NCBI GenBank assembly: GCA_019120375.1
Contig: DWVE01000057.1
Location: forward strand, 1-8,932
DNA from: Allofournierella_A excrementavium
Lineage (GTDB): Bacteria > Bacillota > Clostridia > Oscillospirales > Ruminococcaceae
DNA length: 8,932 bases
Reading direction: 5' to 3'
Shown: one piece after another, positions 1 to 5,473 of the stretch
Position numbering within the stretch: position 1 is the first letter of the stretch
How the letters are laid out: every line of letters begins with the position of its first letter
Program-made: the position numbers and the translations under genes
The notes under the pieces: model-generated
What the model saw: the letters and a program-made list of their open reading frames with translations, nothing else
Databases searched by the model: none
Told to the model about the DNA's origin: nothing

Positions 1-2
1 GA

Positions 3-164
3 GGAAATGAGGCAAAGATTCGCAAGTACATCCAAGAACAGGAAATGCAAGATCAGATGAGCGATCAGCTGAGCTTCAGAGAATACGAAGATCCGTTCAA
101 AAATATAGCGGATCTTGATGATGATTCACCGAAGATCCTAACCGACAGCAGAAGGAAGAAGTAA
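3..164 (+). CDS. tnpA: IS200/IS605-family transposase TnpA, C-terminal fragment (5' end outside window)
   Basis: The open frame enters from the left edge and ends at TAA 162-164, giving 53 residues of C-terminus. It reads through IRKYIQEQEMQDQMSDQLSF and a REYEDPF segment. This closely resembles the tail of IS200-type Y1 transposases, which from memory runs like AIEEYIRNQLQEDIIADQIS followed by LKEY.DPF. The Tyr encoded at 27-29 and the Gln at 39-41 form the YIxxQ motif. In this family it supplies the catalytic Tyr that forms the 5'-phosphotyrosine bond and a Gln that helps bind the metal (Y127 and Q131 in IS608 TnpA). The HUH motif would lie upstream of the window. The gene has no visible break here, but whether the whole copy is intact cannot be judged. 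No TnpB or IscB follows on this side, so it is either a TnpA-only IS200 type or has its accessory gene upstream. Confidence 0.85.
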   Translation, partial: GNEAKIRKYIQEQEMQDQMSDQLSFREYEDPFKNIADLDDDSPKILTDSRRKK

Positions 165-166
165 AA

Positions 167-194
167 AGCAACGCCAAGTGCGGTTGGCGTTGCT
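167..194. terminator. Perfect 11-bp hairpin just after tnpA
   Basis: AGCAACGCCAA (167-177) pairs perfectly with TTGGCGTTGCT (184-194) around a 6-base loop GTGCGG. It begins two bases after the tnpA stop. No T run follows it on the plus strand, but on the minus strand the stem is followed by TTTTT (reverse complement of 163-167). It could therefore stop transcription entering the IS from the spoIIIA side, or shield tnpA from outside transcription. It could also be one of the structural hairpins of the IS tail; the two roles are not exclusive. Confidence 0.5.
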
Positions 195-200
195 CATTAC

Positions 201-243
201 GCACCTTTAGGTGCTGCTGGAATAATGGCCCTTATAGGCCGTT
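201..243. repeat. Two small consecutive hairpins in the IS tail
   Basis: GCACC-TTTA-GGTGC (201-214) is a 5-bp stem with a 4-base loop. AATGGCC (224-230) pairs with GGCCGTT (237-243) around CTTATA, including one G-T wobble. With the flanking stems at 167-194 and 249-271 they make four hairpins in about 105 bases with no open reading frame. The likely reading is secondary structure of the IS200/IS605 right end; each stem alone would be weak evidence. Confidence 0.45.
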
Positions 244-248
244 CTGCA

Positions 249-271
249 AACCCCACGTTTAACGTGGGGTT
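249..271. repeat. Palindromic end hairpin of the IS200/IS605 element
   Basis: AACCCCACGTT (249-259) and AACGTGGGGTT (261-271) are exact reverse complements separated by a single T at 260. In practice the stem would be ACCCCACG/CGTGGGGT with a small T-rich loop. This layout matches the imperfect-palindrome hairpins that TnpA recognises near the ends of IS200/IS605 elements. It lies about 8 bases upstream of the proposed -35 region of spoIIIAA, so it marks the approximate junction between mobile and resident DNA. Confidence 0.7.
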
Positions 272-279
272 ATGATTTG

Positions 280-308
280 TTCTATCCCGGCCCGGGGCCT
301 CATACCAT
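280..308 (+). promoter_or_regulatory. Candidate sigma-E promoter of the spoIIIA operon
   Basis: CATACCAT at 301-308 differs at one position from the sigma-E -10 consensus CATACAHT (H = A, C or T). Fourteen bases upstream, TTCTATC at 280-286 gives a partial 4/7 match to the -35 consensus KMATATT. The spacing is what sigma-E uses, and transcription would start near 314-316, about 20 bases before the spoIIIAA start codon. In Bacillus subtilis spoIIIA is transcribed by sigma-E in the mother cell, so position and motif agree with function. The weak -35 and the fact that the upstream edge may be IS-derived keep this tentative. Confidence 0.5.
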
Positions 309-334
309 AGAAAGCAAAGGGACGGTGAAACAAA

Positions 335-1234
335 ATGGACGAGTATTACGCCGCGATACGCCGGCTGCCCGGCTTTCTGCGCCGCCCGCTGGAGGGCTTG
401 TCTCCCCGGCAGGCACAGACCATCCACGAGATACACCTGCGCAGCGGCAGGCCGGTGGTGCTGACCTGCGCCGACGGGCAGTTCTGTCTGCCGGGCCAGA
501 GCGCGGGACAGGGCGGGCCGACGCTGACCCACGCCCAGCTGCAGGAGTGCTTTTATTCCTTGTGCGAACATTCGGTCCACAGCTATGAGCAGCAGCTTGC
601 CCGGGGCTTTTTCACGCTGCCGGGCGGGCACCGGGTGGGGGTGGCGGGCCTGTTCCACATGCAGGGACAGGCCATGAAGGGGCTTTGCACCGTCACCTCC
701 CTGAACATCCGCATTGCCCGCACGGTGACAGGGGAACTGCCCGCCCCGCTGCGGGACCATCTGCTGGGGCCTTTCCGTGGCCTTGTGTTGGTGGGCCCTC
801 CGGGTAGCGGCAAGACCACTTTGCTGCGCGGCGTGTCGGCGCTGCTGAGCCGTGCAGGCAAAAAGGTGGCGGTGGTGGACGAGCGGATGGAGATATGGCC
901 CTGCGGTCCGGGCGGATTTGCCGCGCCGGTGCCGATGCACTGCGATGTGCTAAGCGGCTGTGACAAGCGGGAGGGCATCATCAGCGCCCTGCGCAGTCTT
1001 GGCCCGCAGGTCATCCTCTGTGACGAGCTGGGGGACGAAGGGGATTTTGCCGCGGTGTGCGCCGGTTCAAAGGGCGGCGTGAGCTTTGTCTGCACCGTCC
1101 ACGGCGACGCGGTGGAGGCAGTGGAACAGCGCTTTTGCGCCACGCGTGACCAGCTGGCAAAAAGCTTTTCCTGCATCGGGCTGCTGGCGGGCGCGAACCG
1201 CCCCGGCACGGTGCAGCAGGTGTGCTGGCTGTGA
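335..1234 (+). CDS. spoIIIAA: Stage III sporulation protein AA, secretion-type ATPase
   Basis: SpoIIIAA (299 aa; about 307 in Bacillus subtilis) is the cytoplasmic ATPase of the SpoIIIA-SpoIIQ channel, related to type II/IV secretion ATPases and required for late forespore gene expression. The sequence shows a Walker A GPPGSGKT at residues 154-161 and a Walker B-like VILCDE at 226-231. The following GDEGD and TVHGD segments belong to the same catalytic core. An N-terminal domain of about 130 residues precedes the P-loop. The ATG at 335 is preceded by GGTGA at 324-328 with six bases spacing; a purine-rich AAAGGGA lies slightly farther upstream. It is the first gene of the operon and its end overlaps the start of spoIIIAB by four bases. 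No key residue appears missing. Confidence 0.95.
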   Translation: MDEYYAAIRRLPGFLRRPLEGLSPRQAQTIHEIHLRSGRPVVLTCADGQFCLPGQSAGQGGPTLTHAQLQECFYSLCEHSVHSYEQQLARGFFTLPGGHRVGVAGLFHMQGQAMKGLCTVTSLNIRIARTVTGELPAPLRDHLLGPFRGLVLVGPPGSGKTTLLRGVSALLSRAGKKVAVVDERMEIWPCGPGGFAAPVPMHCDVLSGCDKREGIISALRSLGPQVILCDELGDEGDFAAVCAGSKGGVSFVCTVHGDAVEAVEQRFCATRDQLAKSFSCIGLLAGANRPGTVQQVCWL

Positions 1235-1704
1235 GCGCGGCGGTCCGCCTTTTGGGCGCCGCACTGGTGGCCTTTTCCGGCTGGGCCGCCGGATGGTGGC
1301 TGACCGAAAAAAAGCGGCGGCGGCTGGCGGCGCTGGAACAGCTGGAACGGCTCATCGCGCTGGTGCAGGATGAGATCGTCTACCGCGCCTCCCCTTTGAG
1401 CGAGATCCTCGCGCTGCTCAAAGCGCGGCGGGACATGCCCGGCCTCTGTCTTGAGGAGTGCGGGCAGCTGGAGGCGTTTTCCTGCCCGCCCGACCTGGAC
1501 AGGCCCGCCTGGGACCAGCTGGAGGGATTCTTCACCCGGCTGGGCAGCGCGGCAGGGCAGGAGGAGGCGCGGCACTGCGCCTATTATCTCAAGCGCTGCG
1601 CGCTTCTGCGGGAAGGCGCGCGGCAGGAGTACGAACAGGCCAAACAGCTTTATACAAAAGCAGGGCTGTGCTGCGGTGTGCTGGCGGCGCTGATGCTGTT
1701 TTGA
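1231..1704 (+). CDS. spoIIIAB: Stage III sporulation protein AB
   Basis: SpoIIIAB (157 aa from this start; about 171 in Bacillus subtilis) is a mother-cell membrane protein of the SpoIIIA complex, related to type II secretion GspF-like platform proteins. It has a hydrophobic N-terminal segment (residues about 5-23), a charged helical middle including a conserved-looking QDEIVYRASPLSEIL stretch, and a hydrophobic C-terminal segment ending in LAALMLF. The GTG at 1231 is preferred because it overlaps the spoIIIAA stop as GTGA, sits 10 bases after an AGG, and places the LLGA motif near the N-terminus as in relatives. An earlier in-frame GTG at 1222 has the AGG only one base away and is less likely. 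Codon bias and GC match the neighbours. Confidence 0.9.
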   Translation: MSAAVRLLGAALVAFSGWAAGWWLTEKKRRRLAALEQLERLIALVQDEIVYRASPLSEILALLKARRDMPGLCLEECGQLEAFSCPPDLDRPAWDQLEGFFTRLGSAAGQEEARHCAYYLKRCALLREGARQEYEQAKQLYTKAGLCCGVLAALMLF

Positions 1705-1724
1705 GCCGGGAAAAGGAGCTGCGA

Positions 1725-1919
1725 ATGGATATCGACCTTGTGTTCAAGATCGCCGCCATCGGCATCATCGTGGCGGTGCTCAATCAACTGCTGATACGCT
1801 CCGGCCGGGAGGATCAGGCCATGATGACCACCCTTGCCGGCCTGATCGTGGTACTCTCCATGCTGGTGCAGCAGATAAGCGATCTGTTCATCAGCATCAA
1901 ATCACTGTTCAATCTCTGA
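1725..1919 (+). CDS. spoIIIAC: Stage III sporulation protein AC
   Basis: SpoIIIAC (64 aa; about 68 in Bacillus subtilis) is a tiny two-helix membrane protein of the SpoIIIA channel. Residues about 5-24 and 34-57 are hydrophobic, joined by the polar loop LIRSGREDQA, the conserved turn of this family. The gene is short enough to be missed inside a longer frame that opens upstream in spoIIIAB. The true start is ATG 1725, with a clear AAGGAG (1713-1718) six bases upstream. It follows spoIIIAB by 20 bases and precedes spoIIIAD by 5. Confidence 0.93.
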   Translation: MDIDLVFKIAAIGIIVAVLNQLLIRSGREDQAMMTTLAGLIVVLSMLVQQISDLFISIKSLFNL

Positions 1920-1924
1920 AGGCC

Positions 1925-2305
1925 ATGGAGATCTTCGGTATAGCGGCCTTCGTGCTGGTGGCGGCCATGCTCACCGCGCTGCTGCGCCAGTATCTGCCCG
2001 CCTATGGGGCGGTGTGCCTGACTTTGTGCGCAGTGCTGCTGCTGGGGCGCATCCTGCAGCTGGCGCAGCCGCTGGTGGAGTGGTTTTCCGCTGCCGCCGG
2101 CTATCTGGACGGCGACAGCTTTCTGGTGGTGCTCAAAGCCGCCGGCATCGCGCTGGTGGCTCAGAACATGCAGGACGTGTGCAAAGACGCGGGCCTTTCC
2201 ACCCTGGCGGGCAAAGTGGAGCTGGCGGGGCGCTGCCTGATCCTGGTGTGCGCACTGCCGCTGTTCGAAAACATCATGGGGGCGCTGATCGCGTTTTTGC
2301 AATGA
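1925..2305 (+). CDS. spoIIIAD: Stage III sporulation protein AD
   Basis: SpoIIIAD (126 aa; about 133 in Bacillus subtilis) is a polytopic membrane component of the SpoIIIA channel and shares sequence with SpoIIIAC. Hydrophobic segments lie around residues 2-20, 25-45, 66-82 and 104-124. The polar stretch QDVCKDAGLSTLAGKVELAG (83-102) matches the conserved DxCxDAGxSxxAGKxELAG-like signature of the family. The start at 1925 has only a weak AAGG two bases upstream, so translation is probably coupled to spoIIIAC, whose stop is 5 bases away. Its stop overlaps the spoIIIAE start as ATGA. Confidence 0.93.
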   Translation: MEIFGIAAFVLVAAMLTALLRQYLPAYGAVCLTLCAVLLLGRILQLAQPLVEWFSAAAGYLDGDSFLVVLKAAGIALVAQNMQDVCKDAGLSTLAGKVELAGRCLILVCALPLFENIMGALIAFLQ

Positions 2306-3357
2306 AACGAATCCTTTGTATCCTTTTTCTGCTGCTGGTGCTGCCCGCCGTGGTTTTTGCCGAGGGCGAAGCCCTGCCGCCGGACGTGCAGCAGGCGCTG
2401 GACGAGCCGGGCATCACCGCCGAAGAGTTCCAGCAGGCGTCGCTGGGCGAGATGCTCAGCGCGCTGCTCAAAACCGCCCGGCAGCAGTTTGAAAAGCCGG
2501 TACGCCTGCTGGTACAGCTGCTGGGCGCGGCGCTGCTGGGCGCGGTGGCGCTGGCCCTTGCGCCCCAGGGGGACTGGTCCGGGCCGCTGGAAAGTGTCTG
2601 TGTGCTGGGCATGTTCACCGTGAGCCTTGCTCCGGCGCTGGAACTGGTGAACACGGTGAGCGAGAGCGTCGCCCGGTGGCAGGTGTATCTGGTCAGCTTC
2701 GTGCCGGTGTTTTCCGGCATCGTCGCCAGCTGCGGCCAGCCCACCCAGGCCATGGTGTACAGCGGCATGTTCCTGACCATGGCCAACTTCAGCGCTCAGG
2801 TCATCTGCGCGGCGGCGCTTCCGGTTTTGCAGGTCTATCTGGCGCTCAACACCGCCGGAGGCCTGTGCGGCATCGGCGGCGTGGCCGAGGGCTGTGAGCT
2901 GCTGGCAAAGGCGGTCAAATGGCTGCTGGGGCTGGTGTCGGTGCTGTTCGGGGCGGTGCTTGGGCTGCAGAGTGTGCTGGCGCAGAACGCCGACACTCTG
3001 GCCATGAAGACCGGCAAGTTCCTTATCAGCAGCAGCATCCCGGTGGTGGGCAGCGTAGCCTCCGATGCCATGGGCAGCGTGCTCAGCGGCCTGCGGGTGC
3101 TCAAGGGCTCGCTGGGGTTTGCCGCCATCGCCGTGCTGGCCATCGACTTTCTGCCCATTCTGGTGCAGAGCGCCTTTTATTATCTGGCCTATCAGCTGGG
3201 CGGCGCTGTCTCCAAAGCCTTCGGCATGAACCGTGCGGGCCGCGTGCTGGAGGGCATGGGGCAGGCGGTGGGCATCTGTGTGTCGTTTTTGGTGTTCTTT
3301 TTCATGCTGGTGGTGCTGTCCACCGCGCTGATGATCACAATGGGGGGAGGGGGATAG
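2302..3357 (+). CDS. spoIIIAE: Stage III sporulation protein AE, polytopic membrane protein
   Basis: SpoIIIAE (351 aa; about 399 in Bacillus subtilis) is the large polytopic membrane subunit of the channel. Residues 1-20 form a typical signal peptide (MKR, Leu-rich core, AVVFA before EGE). A short amphipathic extracytoplasmic region (21-65) follows, then several membrane helices (about 68-87, 97-117, 128-145, 155-182, 205-226, 270-297, 321-346). Family-typical segments are VSFVPVFSGIVASCGQPTQA (131-150) and KTGKFLISSSIPVVGSVASD (236-255). The start is taken at ATG 2302, which overlaps the spoIIIAD stop. The frame is open much farther upstream, but only this start gives the signal peptide. It is somewhat shorter than the Bacillus protein, mainly in the N-terminal extracytoplasmic part. 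Confidence 0.95.
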   Translation: MKRILCILFLLLVLPAVVFAEGEALPPDVQQALDEPGITAEEFQQASLGEMLSALLKTARQQFEKPVRLLVQLLGAALLGAVALALAPQGDWSGPLESVCVLGMFTVSLAPALELVNTVSESVARWQVYLVSFVPVFSGIVASCGQPTQAMVYSGMFLTMANFSAQVICAAALPVLQVYLALNTAGGLCGIGGVAEGCELLAKAVKWLLGLVSVLFGAVLGLQSVLAQNADTLAMKTGKFLISSSIPVVGSVASDAMGSVLSGLRVLKGSLGFAAIAVLAIDFLPILVQSAFYYLAYQLGGAVSKAFGMNRAGRVLEGMGQAVGICVSFLVFFFMLVVLSTALMITMGGGG

Positions 3358-3359
3358 TC

Positions 3360-3791
3360 ATGAAACTCTGGGCGCTGAACGTCTGCGTGGCCTGCATCCT
3401 GGCCGGGGCGCTGGACCTGTTTTTGCCCCGGCAGGGCAGTTTCAAAAGCATAAAAACCGTGCTGGCGCTGTATATTTTAGTGTCGGTGGTGACCCCGGCG
3501 GCAGGTGCGGACTGGACGGGGCTGGCAAGCCTCTCCTTTGAATCGGACGTCCAGCCCGCCGATTACTCGGATTACGTCTCCGGCTACGCCTGCCAGAGTC
3601 TTGCCGGGCAGCTGGAAGAACGGCTTGCGGCCGCCGACATCCAGGCTCAGGTGGAGATAGCGCCCGGCAGCGGCCAGACGCTTCCCGAAGTGACGCTGTG
3701 CACCGACCAGCCGGAGGAAGCGCTGGAACTGGCGAAGGAGCTTCTGGGCGAGTCGGAATATTCCTGGCAGACAACGGAGCCGCAGGCATGA
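3360..3791 (+). CDS. spoIIIAF: Stage III sporulation protein AF
   Basis: SpoIIIAF (143 aa) is an inner-membrane component with an extracytoplasmic domain that has a ring-building-like fold in solved homologues. Two hydrophobic helices are visible at residues about 3-22 and 29-47. The rest is polar: a helical stretch containing SLAGQLEERLAAADIQAQVE and a beta segment with EVTLCTD. It is notably shorter than the Bacillus subtilis protein (about 206 aa), mostly by loss of the low-complexity region and tail. ATG 3360 has an AGGGGG-type ribosome site ending six bases upstream and starts two bases after the spoIIIAE stop. Assignment rests on position between AE and AG and on topology; sequence alone is poorly conserved in this family. 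Confidence 0.88.
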   Translation: MKLWALNVCVACILAGALDLFLPRQGSFKSIKTVLALYILVSVVTPAAGADWTGLASLSFESDVQPADYSDYVSGYACQSLAGQLEERLAAADIQAQVEIAPGSGQTLPEVTLCTDQPEEALELAKELLGESEYSWQTTEPQA

Positions 3792-3802
3792 GGGAAGGAA
3801 AA

Positions 3803-4330
3803 ATGAAATTGGAACGGATCGGAGCGCTGCTTCCCAAGCAGCTGGCCGGGCGCGGCAGCCTGGTGTTTTTCGCAGGGGTGCTGGGGGTCTTTCTCCTCAT
3901 CGCGGGCGGCCTGCCCTTCTCCGGCAAAGAGGAAGCGGCGGACGCCTCCGCAGCCTCCGGCGCCACCCGTCAGTGGAGCGAAGCCTATGTCCGGCAGCTG
4001 GAAGAGACTCTCACCGAACTGATCGGCTCCATCGAGGGCGCGGGCCGAACGAAGGTGGCGGTCACGCTGGATGCCAGCGCCGAGACGGTCTATGCCCTGG
4101 ACGAGGCCGACGGCGGCGAAAACGGCCAGCGGCAGCTGGAGCACATTCTGGTGGATACCCATGAGGGTCAGGATGCGCTGGTGGAGATGACCTGGGAGCC
4201 TGTCATCCGCGGCATTGCCGTGGTGTGCGAGGGCGCGGACGATGTGACGGTGAACGCCCAGATCACCCAGGCAGTCTCGGTGCTCACCGGGGTGTCCACA
4301 AACCGGATCAGCATATCAAAAATGAGTTAA
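3803..4330 (+). CDS. spoIIIAG: Stage III sporulation protein AG, ring-forming
   Basis: SpoIIIAG (175 aa from this start; about 229 in Bacillus subtilis) forms the large oligomeric ring in the intermembrane space between mother cell and forespore. One membrane helix lies at about 18-35. An Ala-rich linker follows, then the ring-building domain: helix AYVRQLEETLTELIGSIEGA (61-80), strand TKVAVTLD (83-90), and the family-typical PVIRGIAVVCEGADDVTV (133-150) with an SVLTGVSTNRISISKM ending. Two starts are possible. ATG 3788 overlaps the spoIIIAF stop and would add five residues (MREGK). ATG 3803 is preceded by AGGGAAGGA and is chosen here. The region between strands, which builds the beta-triangle in Bacillus, looks short. 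Confidence 0.92.
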   Translation: MKLERIGALLPKQLAGRGSLVFFAGVLGVFLLIAGGLPFSGKEEAADASAASGATRQWSEAYVRQLEETLTELIGSIEGAGRTKVAVTLDASAETVYALDEADGGENGQRQLEHILVDTHEGQDALVEMTWEPVIRGIAVVCEGADDVTVNAQITQAVSVLTGVSTNRISISKMS

Positions 4331-4345
4331 GTTGGAGGTATCGTG

Positions 4346-4945
4346 ATGCGCAGCAAAAAATTGAACCAGAAGATGACCCTGCTCACCCTTGTGGTCGCCC
4401 TGGGCGTGGCGGTGTACCTGAACTGGGAGTACGCCAAGAGCACCGACCTTGCCCTGGACGCCGCCGAGGCCAACGCTCCGGTGACCACCACCGGCGTGGT
4501 GACCGATGCTCTGGCGGTGGACGGCGATGTGGAGACCGGCGACAAGAACTACGGCGAGGCCCAGCTGGTCAGCGTGGGGGAGCCCACCGGCGAAGAGTTC
4601 TTTGAGCAGGCGCGCCTTGACCGCACCAAGACCCGGGACGAGGCGCTGGACACCCTGCAGAAGAGCCTGAAAAGTGCCAAGCTCTCGGACGAGGAGAAGG
4701 ACGCGCTCACCGCGCAGCTCACCGCCGCCATCGACAGCATCACCGCCGAAAGCGACATCGAGACCCTTGTGAAGGCCAAAGGCTTCGTGGACTGTGTGGC
4801 CTTCATCAACGGGGACGCGGTGGATGTGACGGTGATGACCACCAGCGACGGCCTCACCAAGGAAGAGGTGGCCCAGATCCGGGACATCGTGCTCAGCAAG
4901 TGTCAGGTGACCGCCCAGAACATCACCATCGTGGAGGTAAAATAA
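4346..4945 (+). CDS. spoIIIAH: Stage III sporulation protein AH, SpoIIQ partner
   Basis: SpoIIIAH (199 aa; about 218 in Bacillus subtilis) is the mother-cell protein that docks to forespore SpoIIQ across the intermembrane space and helps form the channel ring. It has a short basic N-terminus, one membrane helix (about 10-26, followed by the family-typical LNWEYAK), a variable Ala/Thr/Val-rich linker (30-80), and a YscJ/FliF-like ring-building domain (about 83-199). That domain contains GEEFFEQARLDRTKTRDEAL and KAKGFVDCVAFINGDAVDVT. ATG 4346 is chosen because GGAGG (4334-4338) sits seven bases upstream; a GTG at 4343 would be only four away. It is last in the operon, 15 bases after spoIIIAG. 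Confidence 0.95.
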   Translation: MRSKKLNQKMTLLTLVVALGVAVYLNWEYAKSTDLALDAAEANAPVTTTGVVTDALAVDGDVETGDKNYGEAQLVSVGEPTGEEFFEQARLDRTKTRDEALDTLQKSLKSAKLSDEEKDALTAQLTAAIDSITAESDIETLVKAKGFVDCVAFINGDAVDVTVMTTSDGLTKEEVAQIRDIVLSKCQVTAQNITIVEVK

Positions 4946-4948
4946 CAG

Positions 4949-4977
4949 TTGTAGAATGGGGCGGAAGATGGTATAAT
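4949..4977 (+). promoter_or_regulatory. Sigma-A-type promoter for the asp23-nusB-xseAB-ispA block
   Basis: TATAAT at 4972-4977 is a perfect -10 element. TTGTAG at 4949-4954 matches the -35 consensus at 4 of 6 positions, with an exact 17-base spacer. It lies in the only sizeable gap between spoIIIAH and the next gene. Transcription would start near 4984. It would uncouple the constitutively needed downstream genes from the sporulation-controlled spoIIIA operon. No rho-independent terminator is visible after spoIIIAH, so read-through during sporulation is also possible. Confidence 0.75.
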
Positions 4978-4991
4978 AACAAGGAAAGTTC

Positions 4992-5007
4992 CCATGCTGC
5001 GGCATGG
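4992..5007 (+). promoter_or_regulatory. Small leader hairpin upstream of the asp23-family gene
   Basis: CCATGC (4992-4997) pairs with GCATGG (5002-5007) around the loop TGCG, within the predicted leader and 20 bases before the GGGAGG ribosome site. The stem sequesters the alternative ATG at 5004, which favours translation starting at 5040. It may simply stabilise the 5' end of the transcript. A regulatory role is only a possibility. Confidence 0.35.
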
Positions 5008-5039
5008 ACGCAAAATTGCTTGTTTTGGGAGGACCGGGT

Positions 5040-5399
5040 ATGGACGTTTCAAATACCTGCGTTGTGAATGGCAGCCTGCAGATCTCTACCGAAGTGATCG
5101 CCAAGATCGCCCGCATGGCTGCGCTGGAGATCGAGGGCGTGAAGGAAGTCAGCCCCGCCACCGCCGGTGTGAAGGGCCTGCTCTCCAAATCCAAAAGCGT
5201 GGCCGTGAGCCTGAACGACGATGTGGCTGAACTGACGCTGCAGGTCGTGGTGTTCTACGGCGCGAAGATCCCCTCGGTGTGCGAGAAGGTGCAGAAGAAC
5301 GTGAAGGCCGCCGTGCAGAGCATGACCAGCATCACCGTTTCCCGCGTGAACGTGATCGTGGCCGGCGTTCAGGTCCGCCCTGAGGCCGCCGCCGAATAA
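5040..5399 (+). CDS. yqhY: Asp23/Gls24 family protein (YqhY-like)
   Basis: This is a 119-residue member of the Asp23/Gls24 (DUF322) family. These are small cytosolic, membrane-associated proteins linked to envelope homeostasis; in Bacillus, YqhY affects acetyl-CoA carboxylase activity. The sequence shows the family core: GSLQISTEVIAKIARMAALE (residues 11-30), then EGVKEV, then the strand LTLQVVVFYGAKIPSVCEKV, a helix, and a closing VSRVNVIVAGVQV strand. The start is placed at ATG 5040, where GGGAGG (5027-5032) has ideal spacing; ATG 5004 in the same frame has no such site and lies in a hairpin. Position between spoIIIAH and nusB matches yqhY in Bacillus subtilis, but accBC, its neighbours there, are absent. 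Confidence 0.88.
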   Translation: MDVSNTCVVNGSLQISTEVIAKIARMAALEIEGVKEVSPATAGVKGLLSKSKSVAVSLNDDVAELTLQVVVFYGAKIPSVCEKVQKNVKAAVQSMTSITVSRVNVIVAGVQVRPEAAAE

Positions 5400-5424
5400 C
5401 CCCCACTGACCAACAAAGAGCCAG

Positions 5425-5451
5425 GGCCCTCCCGCGCCATGCAGGGGGGCC
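5425..5451 (+). terminator. GC-rich hairpin between the asp23-family gene and nusB
   Basis: GGCCCTCC (5425-5432) pairs with GGGGGGCC (5444-5451), eight pairs with one G-T wobble, around an 11-base loop. No T run follows, so it does not look like a full rho-independent terminator. It ends 10 bases before the nusB ribosome site AAAGGA (5462-5467). It could act as a partial attenuator or mRNA processing barrier that lowers expression of the downstream genes relative to the first gene. Confidence 0.35.
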
Positions 5452-5473
5452 GCTCGCTGTGAAAGGAACAACG

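Larger units (their letters stand above)
1..271 (+). mobile_element. 3' portion of an IS200/IS605-family insertion sequence
   Basis: This segment combines the C-terminus of a Y1 transposase (ends at 164) with a non-coding tail full of short hairpins. The last one, at 249-271, is a near-perfect palindrome with AACCCCACGTT and AACGTGGGGTT arms around one T. Elements of this family have no inverted terminal repeats. Their single-strand transposition relies on subterminal hairpins recognised by TnpA, with cleavage a few to about 20 bases outside the hairpin. The outer edge is therefore probably between 272 and about 290, but the exact cleavage site cannot be fixed from this sequence. The segment is clearly more AT-rich than the GC-rich genes that follow, consistent with acquisition. 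The left end lies outside the window. Confidence 0.75.

Noticed and set aside
197..940. Minus-strand open frame of 247 codons from spoIIIAA into the IS tail
   Set aside because: It crosses the IS junction and the hairpins, lies opposite the SpoIIIAA P-loop region, and has no family motif.
583..1575. Minus-strand open frame of 330 codons opposite spoIIIAA and spoIIIAB
   Set aside because: It is an antisense shadow of two overlapping conserved genes, with Pro/Arg/Ser-rich composition.
2014..2301. N-terminal extension of spoIIIAE into spoIIIAD
   Set aside because: The frame is open but reads as Gly/Arg/Ala-rich out-of-frame sequence. ATG 2302 gives a proper signal peptide and an ATGA overlap with spoIIIAD.
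5004..5039. Earlier start of the Asp23-family protein at ATG 5004
   Set aside because: It lies in a hairpin and lacks a ribosome site, while ATG 5040 has GGGAGG at ideal spacing and gives a typical family N-terminus.
4316..5194. Minus-strand open frame of 292 codons opposite spoIIIAH and the Asp23-family gene
   Set aside because: It runs through the sigma-A promoter and two real genes, has a low-complexity composition, and has no recognisable domain; it is an antisense artefact of high GC.
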